Of a DNA stretch of 64,000 nucleotides, positions 43,215-52,477 are shown piece after piece. A program made the position numbers and the translations under genes. The DNA comes from Frateuria aurantia DSM 6220. GTDB taxonomy: Bacteria > Pseudomonadota > Gammaproteobacteria > Xanthomonadales > Rhodanobacteraceae. Location: positions 1,860,001 to 1,924,000 of the forward strand of contig NC_017033.1 in assembly GCF_000242255.2 (NCBI RefSeq). Reading direction: 5' to 3'. The stretch's first letter is position 1, and every line of letters begins with the position of its first letter. The notes below the pieces were generated by a model, which did not search any database, was not told where the DNA came from, and saw only the letters and a list, made by a program, of their open reading frames with translations.

Positions 43215-45731
43215 GTGAACCATGTCGTCGTTGCACATACCCCCCTGGCCCCTTCGGCGCTGAAATTCAGGCTGCTGACAGGCGAAGAGACGCTGTCCTC
43301 GCTGTACCAGTTTGCGGTGGAATTCATTGCCGATACCGCCTCGCTGGACATGACCCAGCTGTTGGGACAGCCGGTGACTCTGGAAATCCAGACCCATCCC
43401 GGCGGGACGCGCTGGCTGGGCGGCCAGGTCGTCCGCTGCGAACTGACCGGGCGCGAGACCCATACCCCGCGCAGTTACGTCTACACGGCCACCTTGCGAC
43501 CCTGGCTGTGGTATCTGACACGGACCACGGACTGCCGGATTTTCCAGAACAAGAATGTGCGTGACATCATCGGGGAAGTCCTCGCACCCTACGGATTTCC
43601 CTTTGAATTTCGTCTTGGCGCCCAGTATCGCGAGTGGGAATATTGCGTCCAGTATCAGGAAAGCCATTTCGATTTCATCAGTCGTCTGATGGAGCAGGAG
43701 GGCATGTATTACTACTTCGAACATGCGCAGGGGCAGCAGACCTTGATCCTGGCCGATGATCTCAGCGCCCATGCCAACCTGCCCGATTACGCGGTATTGC
43801 CCTATCTGGCCCCGGACCGGCTGGTGCTTCCGGATGAAGAAGGCATCGACAGCTGGCAGTCGGCCGTCGAGATCCGCTCCGGCGGATACGCGGTCGATGA
43901 TTATGATTTCAAGAAACCCAAGGCCAACCTCGGGCAGGTACGAAACCAGCAGCTGATCGACGGCCTTCACGGTCAATATCAGAAATACATCTGGCATGGC
44001 GGCTATATCGACGCCGATCAGGGGCTGCATTACGCACGCGTCAGGCTGGAAGAGGAGCAGGCCGAGCATGCCCGGGTCCGCGCGCATACCAAGATCCGTG
44101 GCATCGCTCCCGGTTATCTGTTCAACCTCAAACATTGCCCGCGTCGCAGTGAAAACCGCGAATATCTGATTGTGGGCGTCAACTACCATTTCCAGGAAGG
44201 CGGCTATGCCACTGGCAGCAGCGACAGTTTCTACGATTTCCATTTCGTGGTGCAGCCCTCTGACGTACCCTACCGCGCCCCCTGCATCACCCCGGTGCCG
44301 CGTGCGACCGGTCCGCAGACGGCCGTGGTGGTCGGTCCGCCAGGACAGGAGATATGGACCGACCGCTATGCCCGGGTGAAGCTGCAGTTTCGCTGGGACC
44401 GCTATGGTCAGAGCAACGAGAACAGCTCTTGCTGGGTGCGGGTCTCCGATTCATGGGCGGGCACCAACTTCGGCGGCATCTACATTCCCAGGGTCGGCCA
44501 GGAAGTGGTGGTGGACTTCCTCAACGGCGAGCTGGATCGTCCGCTGATCACAGGCCGGATCTACAACGCGGATCAGATGCCGCCCTTCGGGCTGCCCGAA
44601 TCAGCGACTCAGAGCGGTTTCGTTACCCGGACGCCAGGCGGCTCCGCAGCCAATGCCAATATCCTTCGTTTCGAGGACAAGAAGGGCGCCGAGCAGGTCA
44701 AGCTGCATGCCGAGCGCAACTATGACATTTCGGTCGAGCATGACGCCACCAAGTCGGTAGCCAACAAGTATCTGCTGCAGGTGGGCTTTTTGCAGCTGCC
44801 GCCCGAATCGCAGCAATCCCCGCTGCCGCGGATGAATCAGGTCCTGCCCGGCGCGGTCACCGCGGGCGGCCAGCAGCAGCAGCCTCACAACACCGCGCCG
44901 GCGCCGGTCATTCCGATGCCGGCACAGTTCCAGCAACAGACGCCGGGTGATCTGGTGCAGGCCTTTGCCCAGAACATCACCTCGGCGATCCAGTACGTGG
45001 CCAGCGCCGTCGGCAATGCCTCGGCCAAGGTCTACGGCGTCACCGTTGAAGGTCTGGCGGCCACGGTGATCTTCGGCGAAGACTTCTCGGTGGTGACCGG
45101 TGACACCAGCGGTTTCGTCAACGGCAACCAGCTGACCGAGGTCAATGGCAACAACACGACCCTGATCGTGGGTGACAATTTCTCGACCATCATCGGCAAT
45201 CACTTCAGCAATGTGGAGGGCAATTCCACCAGCAATGTGATCGGCAACAATCTGAGTCATGTCGGGGGCAATTCCGAGTCCGTCGTCGATGCCAATACCT
45301 TGTCCGTGGTCGGCGTGAACTCGACCAGCGAGATCGGCAATGATTCCACCAGCCAGATCGGCGCCAATGCCAGTACCTTCATTGGCGCCGACAGTCTGAC
45401 TGAAGTCGCCGGCAACAGCACCTCGCTGATCGCCGTGAACAGCCTGTCGGTCGTGGGCGCTGCACAGGAAAGCATCGTGCCGCAGACCATGACGATCAAC
45501 GGCAGCGCGGTGTCCGTGGTCGGCAGTTCGGTTTCGACCACCGGGTCGGCGATATCCATGACCGGCAGCAGCGTGGCCAATACCGGCAGCAGCGTTGCCA
45601 ATACCGGCAGCTCGGTCAGCTCCACCGGCAGTTCGATCGCCAGCACCGGTTTCGCGCAGAGCAATACCGGCATGCAGCTCAGCGTGGTCGGCATGCAGAT
45701 CACCATCGTGGGTCAGTCCATCACTTTGTGA
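43215..45731 (+). CDS. vgrG: Type VI secretion spike protein VgrG (TssI) with repeat-rich C-terminal extension
   Basis: 838 residues from GTG 43215 with AAGGGAG upstream. The gp27-like part (1-370) has TRTTDCRIFQNKNVRDII, ESHFDFISRLMEQEGMYYYF; the gp5 OB-fold follows at about 373-475 (QEIWTDRYARVKLQFRWDRY, GGIYIPRVGQEVVVDFLNGE). From about 625 on there are repeats of the kind GNNxTxxVG, and from about 755 the near-perfect tandem TGSSVAN/TGSSVSS units, likely a beta-helical spike extension. No enzymatic domain is seen. It heads the cassette of adaptor-like genes that follows, which probably load onto this tip. Confidence 0.95.
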   Translation: MNHVVVAHTPLAPSALKFRLLTGEETLSSLYQFAVEFIADTASLDMTQLLGQPVTLEIQTHPGGTRWLGGQVVRCELTGRETHTPRSYVYTATLRPWLWYLTRTTDCRIFQNKNVRDIIGEVLAPYGFPFEFRLGAQYREWEYCVQYQESHFDFISRLMEQEGMYYYFEHAQGQQTLILADDLSAHANLPDYAVLPYLAPDRLVLPDEEGIDSWQSAVEIRSGGYAVDDYDFKKPKANLGQVRNQQLIDGLHGQYQKYIWHGGYIDADQGLHYARVRLEEEQAEHARVRAHTKIRGIAPGYLFNLKHCPRRSENREYLIVGVNYHFQEGGYATGSSDSFYDFHFVVQPSDVPYRAPCITPVPRATGPQTAVVVGPPGQEIWTDRYARVKLQFRWDRYGQSNENSSCWVRVSDSWAGTNFGGIYIPRVGQEVVVDFLNGELDRPLITGRIYNADQMPPFGLPESATQSGFVTRTPGGSAANANILRFEDKKGAEQVKLHAERNYDISVEHDATKSVANKYLLQVGFLQLPPESQQSPLPRMNQVLPGAVTAGGQQQQPHNTAPAPVIPMPAQFQQQTPGDLVQAFAQNITSAIQYVASAVGNASAKVYGVTVEGLAATVIFGEDFSVVTGDTSGFVNGNQLTEVNGNNTTLIVGDNFSTIIGNHFSNVEGNSTSNVIGNNLSHVGGNSESVVDANTLSVVGVNSTSEIGNDSTSQIGANASTFIGADSLTEVAGNSTSLIAVNSLSVVGAAQESIVPQTMTINGSAVSVVGSSVSTTGSAISMTGSSVANTGSSVANTGSSVSSTGSSIASTGFAQSNTGMQLSVVGMQITIVGQSITL

Positions 45732-45758
45732 TCTTTCAACCGCCCGGATGGTGAACCC

Positions 45759-48356
45759 ATGAAGATCATCAAGCCTTCCCAGTTGAGTCTGATCAGCCGC
45801 CCCTTTCGGGAGCATGGCCGAGAGTGGCTTGGGATCGGCGTCGTCAGCCTGCTGGACATGGCCGGCGAGCCGCAGCTGTGTTCCGAGATGGAATTGTGGG
45901 GGCAGGTCGAGCGTGATCTGCGGGGCGAGGTACTGGATGCAGGGTTGCCCAAGGCATGGCCGGAATATCTGGTGGCCGGTCGCGCCTGGAGCTGCCATGG
46001 TGACGGGGCAGGCCGCTGCCTGGTCGAGCTGCGCGTAGCCGATCGACTCAAGCGTTTGCAGATCAGTGGTGAACGGCATTGGCAAGGGGGGCGAGCCACG
46101 GCTGCAGCCGATTTCGAGGCAGTTTCGCTGGATTGGGCGCATACCTACGGGGGCCCGGAGCTGGCGGAGAATCCCGCCGGTATCGGTATGATGGTCACCC
46201 GGGAAGCCGGTGGTGGCCGCCGCGTGCCCTTGCCGCAGATCGAATATCCTGACCAGCCGTTGCGCAGTCCGCATCAGGCAGGCGTTCCGGCCGGGCTGTT
46301 GCCATTGCCTGCCAGTCACCCTTTGCGGCAGCAGCGATACGGCAGTCCTGACCGCCATTGGCTGGAGCGCAATTATCCGGGCTATCCCGCCGATATGGAC
46401 CGCGGCGGCTTCAACGTGGCTCCACTCGACCAGCAATGGCCCGAACGGGTCGATGCACTGGATGGCGCCACATTCAGCCTGAGCCATCTGCACCCGACGC
46501 TGGCGCGCTGGGAAGGCCGGTTGCCTGTGCTCGTTGCGCGGGCCTGGCTGGGACGGCATGAACAGGTCGAAGCCGAGCGCCTGACGTTGAAGCTGACCAC
46601 GGTCTGGTTTTTCCCTGGATCGCAGCGCCTGGCGATGGTATTTCATGGCCGGGCCGGGCTGCGCTGTTTCGATGCAGCCGATGTGGATCATCTGCTGCTG
46701 GCGCTGGAGGCATCCGGTCAGCCGCGGGACGAGGCCTATTATCTGGATTTCCTGCGGCAAGGCCTTGTGCCGGGCCATGTTCCGGACCCGTGGGTGGTGG
46801 ACGATGCCCTGGTGCCGGGCACTATGCTGCGGCCGGCCAGCGAGGCGGCACAGCCATTGCGACGCGGTGAACTGCGGCAACGTCATCAGCAGGTGGCGGC
46901 CCGGGATGCCGCCGGGAAAGCGGCGCAGGCCTTGCTCCGGCATCCCTCCCACACAGAATGCCTCTCCGTCCCGAAGGCTCCGGAACTCGAGCGCGAGCTG
47001 GTGTCCGGGGCGGATTCTCGCGCGTCCTTGCAGCTGGAAAGCGAGGCCTTGCAGGCAGAGGCTGCTCGGCAGCGACCTCGGGTCGAGGCCGAGCGTGATC
47101 GCCTGCTGGCGGATATCCGTCATCTGGGTCGGGACACCACCATCTTGCAGGCGGCGCTGGAGCGCCCGGCCAGTGGCCCGCCGGCCGTGGATGGCAGCTT
47201 GCACCTGCTGGAATCGGCGCCGCCGGGTCTGCAGCGGGAGCCATTGCGGCAACAGATCGAGCAGGCCGGCCAGGGGCTGTGTTCAGCCTACCGGCAGGGG
47301 GCCCAATACCAGGCTCCTGCGGCACGGCTTTCAGCTGACGATTCGATGGCACGGCGTCAGGCGCTGGAGAAGGCCTTCCGAGAGGGGCGATCACTCGCTG
47401 GCTGGGATCTTACCGGGCTCGATCTGACCGGGATCGATCTGCGTGGCGCGGATCTCAGTGCCGCACTGATGGAGTCCGTCGACTTCAGCGGTGCACGTCT
47501 GGATGGATGCGATCTCAGTCGCAGCGTGCTGGTGCGCAGTGTCCTGCAGAGGGTGTCGTTGCGTTCGTCCCGGCTTGAGGGAACCAATCTCGCCGGCAGC
47601 ACCATCGAAGACAGCGACCTGGTCGAGTCGCGCTGGGACGGCAGTGTGCTTGATGATGCACTGGTATCGCGATGCAGGATGACAGGCAGCCAGCTGCGAC
47701 AGTGCCGGCTCCACGGTACCCGTTTCGAGACAGTGGATCTGCAGCAGGCCAGTCTGAGTGAAATGGTGCTGGACCGGCTTGAGCTGCGCAACGTCAATTG
47801 CCAGGGCAGTCGCATACGCAAGCTGGCTTTTGTGCAGTGCCGGTTCCACGAGGTCGACTTCTCGGATACCGACATCAGTGGCCTGGCGATGGTGACCTGT
47901 CAACTTGACCATCTGACCCGCTTTGCGCGCAGTCGGATGGTCAAGGCCTGTTTTGTCGGCGGTTGCGAATTCGACCGTCCGGACTTCAGTTCGGCCCGGC
48001 TCCACGAGACCAACTGGCGCGGAGCCAGCGTCGCCGGACTGTCCCTGTTCCGGGCATCGATCAGTGCGAGTGACTTCACCGATGCCTCTCTGGCGGGCGG
48101 CAATCTCGGCGGAGCCCGTTTTGAGCAAGTGCAAATGGTGCGTACCGACCTGACCGATGCCAATCTCGAATCCGCCGACCTGTTGGGGGCCTATATGCGT
48201 GGCGCCTGTCTGGATGGGGCCTGTCTGCAACGGGCCAACCTGTTCCGTGCCAATCTCGGTGAGGTCCGGATGGACAGCAACACCCGTTTCGACCGGGCAT
48301 ATCTCGAGCGTTATTGCGCCTATCCGCTGGCCGCTGATGCGCAGGATCGCCCATGA
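45759..48356 (+). CDS. DUF2169 domain protein with C-terminal pentapeptide repeats (T6SS adaptor-like)
   Basis: 865 residues. The DUF2169 domain fills about 1-330 (MKIIKPSQLSLISRPFREHG, AWSCHGDGAGRCLVELRVAD, AVSLDWAHTYGGPELAENPA, GGFNVAPLDQQWPERVDALD). A polar, probably coiled-coil stretch follows at about 350-500 (RRGELRQRHQQVAARDAAG, ALQAEAARQRPRVEAERDRL). From about 540 to 850 run pentapeptide repeats of A(D/N)LxG type (LDLTGIDLRGADLSAALMES, TNLAGSTIEDSDLVES), which fold as a right-handed quadrilateral beta-helix. DUF2169 proteins occur in VgrG clusters and are proposed cargo chaperones or adaptors; this is family context, not proof. Confidence 0.85.
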   Translation: MKIIKPSQLSLISRPFREHGREWLGIGVVSLLDMAGEPQLCSEMELWGQVERDLRGEVLDAGLPKAWPEYLVAGRAWSCHGDGAGRCLVELRVADRLKRLQISGERHWQGGRATAAADFEAVSLDWAHTYGGPELAENPAGIGMMVTREAGGGRRVPLPQIEYPDQPLRSPHQAGVPAGLLPLPASHPLRQQRYGSPDRHWLERNYPGYPADMDRGGFNVAPLDQQWPERVDALDGATFSLSHLHPTLARWEGRLPVLVARAWLGRHEQVEAERLTLKLTTVWFFPGSQRLAMVFHGRAGLRCFDAADVDHLLLALEASGQPRDEAYYLDFLRQGLVPGHVPDPWVVDDALVPGTMLRPASEAAQPLRRGELRQRHQQVAARDAAGKAAQALLRHPSHTECLSVPKAPELERELVSGADSRASLQLESEALQAEAARQRPRVEAERDRLLADIRHLGRDTTILQAALERPASGPPAVDGSLHLLESAPPGLQREPLRQQIEQAGQGLCSAYRQGAQYQAPAARLSADDSMARRQALEKAFREGRSLAGWDLTGLDLTGIDLRGADLSAALMESVDFSGARLDGCDLSRSVLVRSVLQRVSLRSSRLEGTNLAGSTIEDSDLVESRWDGSVLDDALVSRCRMTGSQLRQCRLHGTRFETVDLQQASLSEMVLDRLELRNVNCQGSRIRKLAFVQCRFHEVDFSDTDISGLAMVTCQLDHLTRFARSRMVKACFVGGCEFDRPDFSSARLHETNWRGASVAGLSLFRASISASDFTDASLAGGNLGGARFEQVQMVRTDLTDANLESADLLGAYMRGACLDGACLQRANLFRANLGEVRMDSNTRFDRAYLERYCAYPLAADAQDRP

Positions 48357-49411
48357 AGATCGATGAAGTGCAGGCCCGCGTTCGCCAGGGTCAGGTCTTG
48401 CATGATGTGAACCTGCAGGCCCTGCAGGCTCCGGCGGCACAACTGGATGGCGGTCTGTTCGAGCAAGTGGATTTCTCGGCGGCGCAATTGCAGGGGGCCA
48501 TGTTGCGGGATGGCGTCTTTCAGGGCTGCCGCTTCAGCGGGGCCGATCTGGCCGATGCCGATCTATCGCTCAGCGTGTTTACCCGTTGCGAGTTCGGCGG
48601 GACGCGCCTGCATGGCGCACGCATGAACGATGTGGCCTTCCAGGGGTGCGGTTTGCCGCAGGTCGATCTGTCGGCCAGTCGCCAGCAGCAGGTACAGTTC
48701 AGTCAGTGCCTGTTGCAGTCGCCGGTATGGGACGAGGCCTGGCTGGAGCAGATCTGTTTTGACCGCTGTCTGCTGCAGGACTGCTGCTGGCGAGGTGGTC
48801 AGCTTCGCCAGCTCTGCTTCTATCAGGCTGATCTGAGGAGCTGCCGGTTCGAGCAGGCGGTTTTGGACCACCTGATCTTCAGTGGCTGCAAGATGCAGGG
48901 CCTGAATTTTCAGGCGCTGGAATTGCAGCAGTGCCAGTTCAACGAGGCTGAGCTTGAGCATGCCGATTTCAGTCATGCCCGGCTGCTGCGTTGCAGTTTT
49001 CAGGCGGCCAGGCTGCAGCAGGCCCATTTTGTCCAGGCCCACGCACCCGGCTGCAATTTCCACCAGGCTTGCCTGGACGGCGCACGTCTGGCGGGATGCG
49101 ACCTGCGCCAGAGTCTGTGGATCGAGGCCTCGCTGGAAGATGCGGACCTGCAGGGGGCCTGTCTGGATGGTGCACTGCTGCAGCAGGCACGCGCCGCGCG
49201 CGCACGTTTCTGCGGTGCCAGCCTGCAGGCAGCGGACTTTTCCTATGCCCGGCTGGAGGATGCCGACTTCAGTGACGCCCGGTTCGCGCGGACCCGCTTC
49301 CATCGTGCCGTGCTGACGGGTGCTTTCGGTCAGCGCCGGGCCGGTATCGTTGAATCCGATCCTGAACTTTTCGCAGCCGAACAATGGTCACGAAATCGAG
49401 ACCTGGGATGA
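48353..49411 (+). CDS. Pentapeptide repeat protein of the T6SS locus
   Basis: 352 residues; start overlaps the stop of the preceding gene as ATGA. Nearly the whole chain is pentapeptide repeats (GADLADADLSLSVFTRCEFG, LDGARLAGCDLRQSLWIEAS, DADLQGACLDGALLQQARAA), many with Gln or Cys in place of the usual Leu or Ala. The fold should be a long beta-helix rod. It looks like a duplicate of the repeat half of the upstream protein. Function unknown: adaptor, tip extension or effector are possible. Confidence 0.82.
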   Translation: MKIDEVQARVRQGQVLHDVNLQALQAPAAQLDGGLFEQVDFSAAQLQGAMLRDGVFQGCRFSGADLADADLSLSVFTRCEFGGTRLHGARMNDVAFQGCGLPQVDLSASRQQQVQFSQCLLQSPVWDEAWLEQICFDRCLLQDCCWRGGQLRQLCFYQADLRSCRFEQAVLDHLIFSGCKMQGLNFQALELQQCQFNEAELEHADFSHARLLRCSFQAARLQQAHFVQAHAPGCNFHQACLDGARLAGCDLRQSLWIEASLEDADLQGACLDGALLQQARAARARFCGASLQAADFSYARLEDADFSDARFARTRFHRAVLTGAFGQRRAGIVESDPELFAAEQWSRNRDLG

Positions 49412-49454
49412 CTGATGATAAGCATCAGGCACGCACTGCATGGAGGCAAGGCGT

Positions 49455-50114
49455 ATGACCATATTCGAGATGGAGAGCATCCGGTCGGTCGCGGATCGAC
49501 CAGATTCCGAAGGGGCCTGGGTAGAGGCACGGCTGGACGGGGGCCTGATACGGGTAGTCGCTGACGGACAGGCCATGGTCTGCAGAAAGGCCGTCAGCTG
49601 TCTGCTGGAACCCGGCCCCGGCGATCGCGTGGCCTTGCATGCAGCCGACGCAGGCATCGTCTATGTCGTCGCGGTGCTGGAGCGGCCGTCGAGCGAGCCG
49701 GCATGTGTGTGTTTCGACCGGCCGCTGCAACTGGAGGTACGCGGCAATTTCGAACTGCAGGTGCAGGATTCGGCGAGCCTGCAATGTGGTCGGGCCTTTG
49801 CAGTACAGGCCGAGAAGGCCTTGCTGAGCATCGAATTGCTGGAACTGGTGGTGACGTCCCTGCAGGGGCTGATCGGCGAGCTGGGTTTGCGGACCGGGGC
49901 CTTGCGGCTGGTATCCAAGGCCATCGATACCGTGGCGGAGCGGCTGGTGCAGGTGCTGGGCGACAGCTACCGATCGGTGGATGGCATGGATCAGGTCAGG
50001 GCCGAACGCATCGACTACGCGGCGCTGGAGCAGTTGCGCCTGCATGCGCGCAATGCGCTGTATACGGCCGATCAGCTGGCGAAGATCGATGCCGGCCAAA
50101 TCCATCTGGGCTGA
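49455..50114 (+). CDS. DUF3540 domain protein of the T6SS locus
   Basis: 219 residues from ATG 49455, with GGAGGCAAGG ahead of it; ATG 49440 is an alternative. The N-terminal part (VEARLDGGLIRVVADGQAMV, SCLLEPGPGDRVALHA) looks like a small beta-barrel, and the rest like an elongated beta plus helix (LQLEVRGNFELQVQDSASLQ, VSKAIDTVAERLVQVLGDSY, IDYAALEQLRLHARNALYTA). DUF3540 genes travel with DUF2169, pentapeptide and DUF4150 genes in VgrG clusters of Proteobacteria and Myxococcota. Its biochemical role is unknown; structural or loading functions are inferred. Confidence 0.8.
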   Translation: MTIFEMESIRSVADRPDSEGAWVEARLDGGLIRVVADGQAMVCRKAVSCLLEPGPGDRVALHAADAGIVYVVAVLERPSSEPACVCFDRPLQLEVRGNFELQVQDSASLQCGRAFAVQAEKALLSIELLELVVTSLQGLIGELGLRTGALRLVSKAIDTVAERLVQVLGDSYRSVDGMDQVRAERIDYAALEQLRLHARNALYTADQLAKIDAGQIHLG

Positions 50115-50126
50115 GAGGATCTTCAC

Positions 50127-50516
50127 ATGGTCATGGCCAATACCAACGGTGGGGGCGACAACAATGCGGTCAGTGTCAACATGACGCCTCCGCTGGCGAT
50201 CCCGATTCCCTACGACAACAATTCGCAGCGCGCCATGGCGGTGCCCAATGTGCCGCACATCATGATCATGGGAGCGCCCAGCCACAATCTGGCCACGGTC
50301 ATTCCGGTATCCAATGGCGATCAGCCAGGCGCGCAGGGAGGGGTGGCCTCAGGCACGGTGTCTTCGACTTCCCGCAATATCAATGGCGCCAACACGGTGC
50401 TGCTTGAAGGCTTGCCGACGACCCGGATGAGCGACCCTACCTTGCAGAATTCAACCAATACCGTGGGGACCGGCACGTCGCCGAGTCAGACCAAGGTCTT
50501 GGTCATGGCAGGCTGA
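50127..50516 (+). CDS. DUF4150 (PAAR-like) domain protein
   Basis: 129 residues, one PAAR-like domain: PPLAIPIPYDNNSQ, VPHIMIMGAPSHNLATVIPV, SNGDQPGAQGGVASGTVSST and GLPTTRMSDPT. DUF4150 proteins are thought to sharpen the VgrG tip like PAAR proteins and often carry a C-terminal toxin; here the protein stops right after the domain. Follows the DUF3540 gene by 12 bp. The last of the four cassette genes between vgrG and tssJ. Confidence 0.85.
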   Translation: MVMANTNGGGDNNAVSVNMTPPLAIPIPYDNNSQRAMAVPNVPHIMIMGAPSHNLATVIPVSNGDQPGAQGGVASGTVSSTSRNINGANTVLLEGLPTTRMSDPTLQNSTNTVGTGTSPSQTKVLVMAG

Positions 50517-50529
50517 GGCGGGCCGGCCG

Positions 50530-51042
50530 ATGGCCAGTCGCTTGCGCATGCACTGGCTTTTCCTGCTGGCGATGGCATGGATCGCCGCAGGATGTGCCTC
50601 GACCCAGAAGTCGATGCTGATTCCCTACGATGTATACCTGGATGTGGAGGCGGAAGTGAATCCCAACCTGCAGGGCCATCCCTCGCCGATCCTGGTCGGC
50701 CTGTATGAACTGGGCTCGGACAGCCAGTTTCTCAATCTGGACTTCCCGGCCGTGCAGGACCGGGCGCGCGTCAGTCTGGGGGACGATTTGATCTCGGTGG
50801 ATCAGATCATCCTGCGTCCGGGTGAGCAGCGGATCATCCGCCGTGCAGGCAATGCAGCGGCACGTCATCTGGGGGTGGTTGCCGGCTACCGCGAGCTGGG
50901 TCGGCAGCCATGGCGGCTGTCGATTCCGTTGCCGGGGACCAAGAGTACCAACCTTTACAAGTTCTGGCAGATATCGCCACGTCGCATGTCGATACGGATT
51001 GAAGTCGGCCGGCAGGGCCTGGCGATCAGGCAGAGGCATTGA
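50530..51042 (+). CDS. tssJ: Type VI secretion outer-membrane lipoprotein TssJ
   Basis: 170 residues with a lipoprotein signal peptide (LHWLFLLAMAW-like hydrophobic core) and lipobox IAAGC, lipidated cysteine at residue 22. The transthyretin-like fold is shown by VYLDVEAEVNPNLQGHPSPI then LVGLYELGSDSQFLNLDF and LRPGEQRIIRR. TssJ anchors the TssM periplasmic domain to the outer membrane. Its stop codon is followed at once by the tssK ATG. Confidence 0.92.
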   Translation: MASRLRMHWLFLLAMAWIAAGCASTQKSMLIPYDVYLDVEAEVNPNLQGHPSPILVGLYELGSDSQFLNLDFPAVQDRARVSLGDDLISVDQIILRPGEQRIIRRAGNAAARHLGVVAGYRELGRQPWRLSIPLPGTKSTNLYKFWQISPRRMSIRIEVGRQGLAIRQRH

Positions 51043-52419
51043 ATGGATACCCGCTCGAATCCGCAGCTCCCGCCCAAGGATGGCGGAGCCTGGCGCAGCA
51101 AGGTGGTCTGGTCCGAAGGCATGTACCTGCGGCCCCAGCACTTTCAGCAGATGGAACGCTATCTGGAGCATCTGGTCCAGTTGCGAAGTCGTGCGCTTGG
51201 CAGTCATTACTGGGGTTTTCTGCGTTATGAGCTGGATCAGGAAGCGCTGGCCCTCGGCAAGCTGGCGCTGTCCATGGCGCAGGGCGTGATGCCGGACGGC
51301 ACCCCCTTCCATTTCGCCAGTCGCGAGGAGGCGCCGGAGGCACTGGCGGTGCCGGCAGGCGTCACGGCCCGCGAGGTGGTACTGGCGCTTCCCTTGCGGC
51401 GACCCGGGGGGGAAGACTGCATTTTCGAGGAGCGTCGGGATTCCCTGGCCCGCTATGGGGTGCTGACGCGTGAAATTGCCGATGTGAATTCGGTGGCACT
51501 GGGACCGGCCAGCCTGCAGCTGGGCCGGCCACGTTTCCGGCTGGCACTTGTCGATGAGCTGGGCCACGACTGGCAAGCAGTGGGCCTGGCCCGGATCCTT
51601 GAAGCCCGTGGCGATGGCCGTCTGCTGCTGGACCCGGCCTATGTGCCACCGACCCTGGCCGCCGCTGAAAACGAGGTGCTGCGCAGTGCCATGCATGAAG
51701 TTCATGGGCTGCTGGAACAGCGCGGACGGCTGCTGTCGCAACGGCTGTCACAGCCTGGCCGTGGCGGCGTCGCCGAAATCGCCGATTTCCTGCTGCTGGG
51801 AATGATCAATCGGGCCCAGGCCGATACCTGGCATGGTCTGCAGCTGGAGCAGCTGCATCCGGAGACGCTGTTTCTGCGTTGGCTGCGGATCGCCTCGGAG
51901 CTGGCAACCTATACCTCGCGCGAACGACGCCCACAGGTATGGCCGGTGTATCGGCACGATGATCTGCAGGCCTGCTTCGAACCGCTGATGGCGGAGTTGA
52001 GGCGGGCGCTGTCCACCATGCTGGAGCAGAACGCGATTGCCATCGAGCTGGAGGAAAGGGCACCACGGGTCTGGGTGGCGCGGATTCCCAGTCTGGAACT
52101 GTTGCGCAATGCCGGGTTCGTGCTGGCCGTGCATGCCGATGCGCCGGCCGAGGTGGTTCGCAACCGTTACCCGGCTCAGGTCAAGATCGGGCCGGTGGAA
52201 CAGCTGCACGACCTGGTTCACCTGCATCTGCCGGGGATCGGCATCCGCAACCTGCCCGTCGCGCCACGACAGATTCCATATCATGCCGGTCATCATTATT
52301 TCGAACTCGATACCCAAAGTGAATTGTGGGGACAGTTGTCGCAATCCGGCGGGCTGGCCCTGCATTTCGCGGGTGACCTGCCGGGGCTGAAAATGGCCTG
52401 CTGGGCCATCCGCGGCTGA
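51043..52419 (+). CDS. tssK: Type VI secretion baseplate-membrane connector TssK
   Basis: 458 residues, standard length about 445. N-terminal signature VVWSEGMYLRPQHFQQMERY then LEHLVQLRSRALGSHYWGFL, and later LDELGHDWQAVGLARI-like and PFHFASREEAPEALAV segments. C-terminal head: GQLSQSGGLALHFAGDLPGL. TssK trimers link the TssEFG baseplate to the TssLM membrane complex. Directly adjacent to tssJ. Confidence 0.96.
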   Translation: MDTRSNPQLPPKDGGAWRSKVVWSEGMYLRPQHFQQMERYLEHLVQLRSRALGSHYWGFLRYELDQEALALGKLALSMAQGVMPDGTPFHFASREEAPEALAVPAGVTAREVVLALPLRRPGGEDCIFEERRDSLARYGVLTREIADVNSVALGPASLQLGRPRFRLALVDELGHDWQAVGLARILEARGDGRLLLDPAYVPPTLAAAENEVLRSAMHEVHGLLEQRGRLLSQRLSQPGRGGVAEIADFLLLGMINRAQADTWHGLQLEQLHPETLFLRWLRIASELATYTSRERRPQVWPVYRHDDLQACFEPLMAELRRALSTMLEQNAIAIELEERAPRVWVARIPSLELLRNAGFVLAVHADAPAEVVRNRYPAQVKIGPVEQLHDLVHLHLPGIGIRNLPVAPRQIPYHAGHHYFELDTQSELWGQLSQSGGLALHFAGDLPGLKMACWAIRG

Positions 52420-52477
52420 GTGAGACCGTCATCGAGACACTGCGCCATTCCATCCGGCCAAGGAGGGCCCGACAATC

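Noticed and set aside
44601-47252. 883-codon minus-strand frame with apparent repeats
   Set aside because: It is the complement of the vgrG repeat region and the DUF2169 gene; the repeat pattern comes from the repeats on the plus strand.
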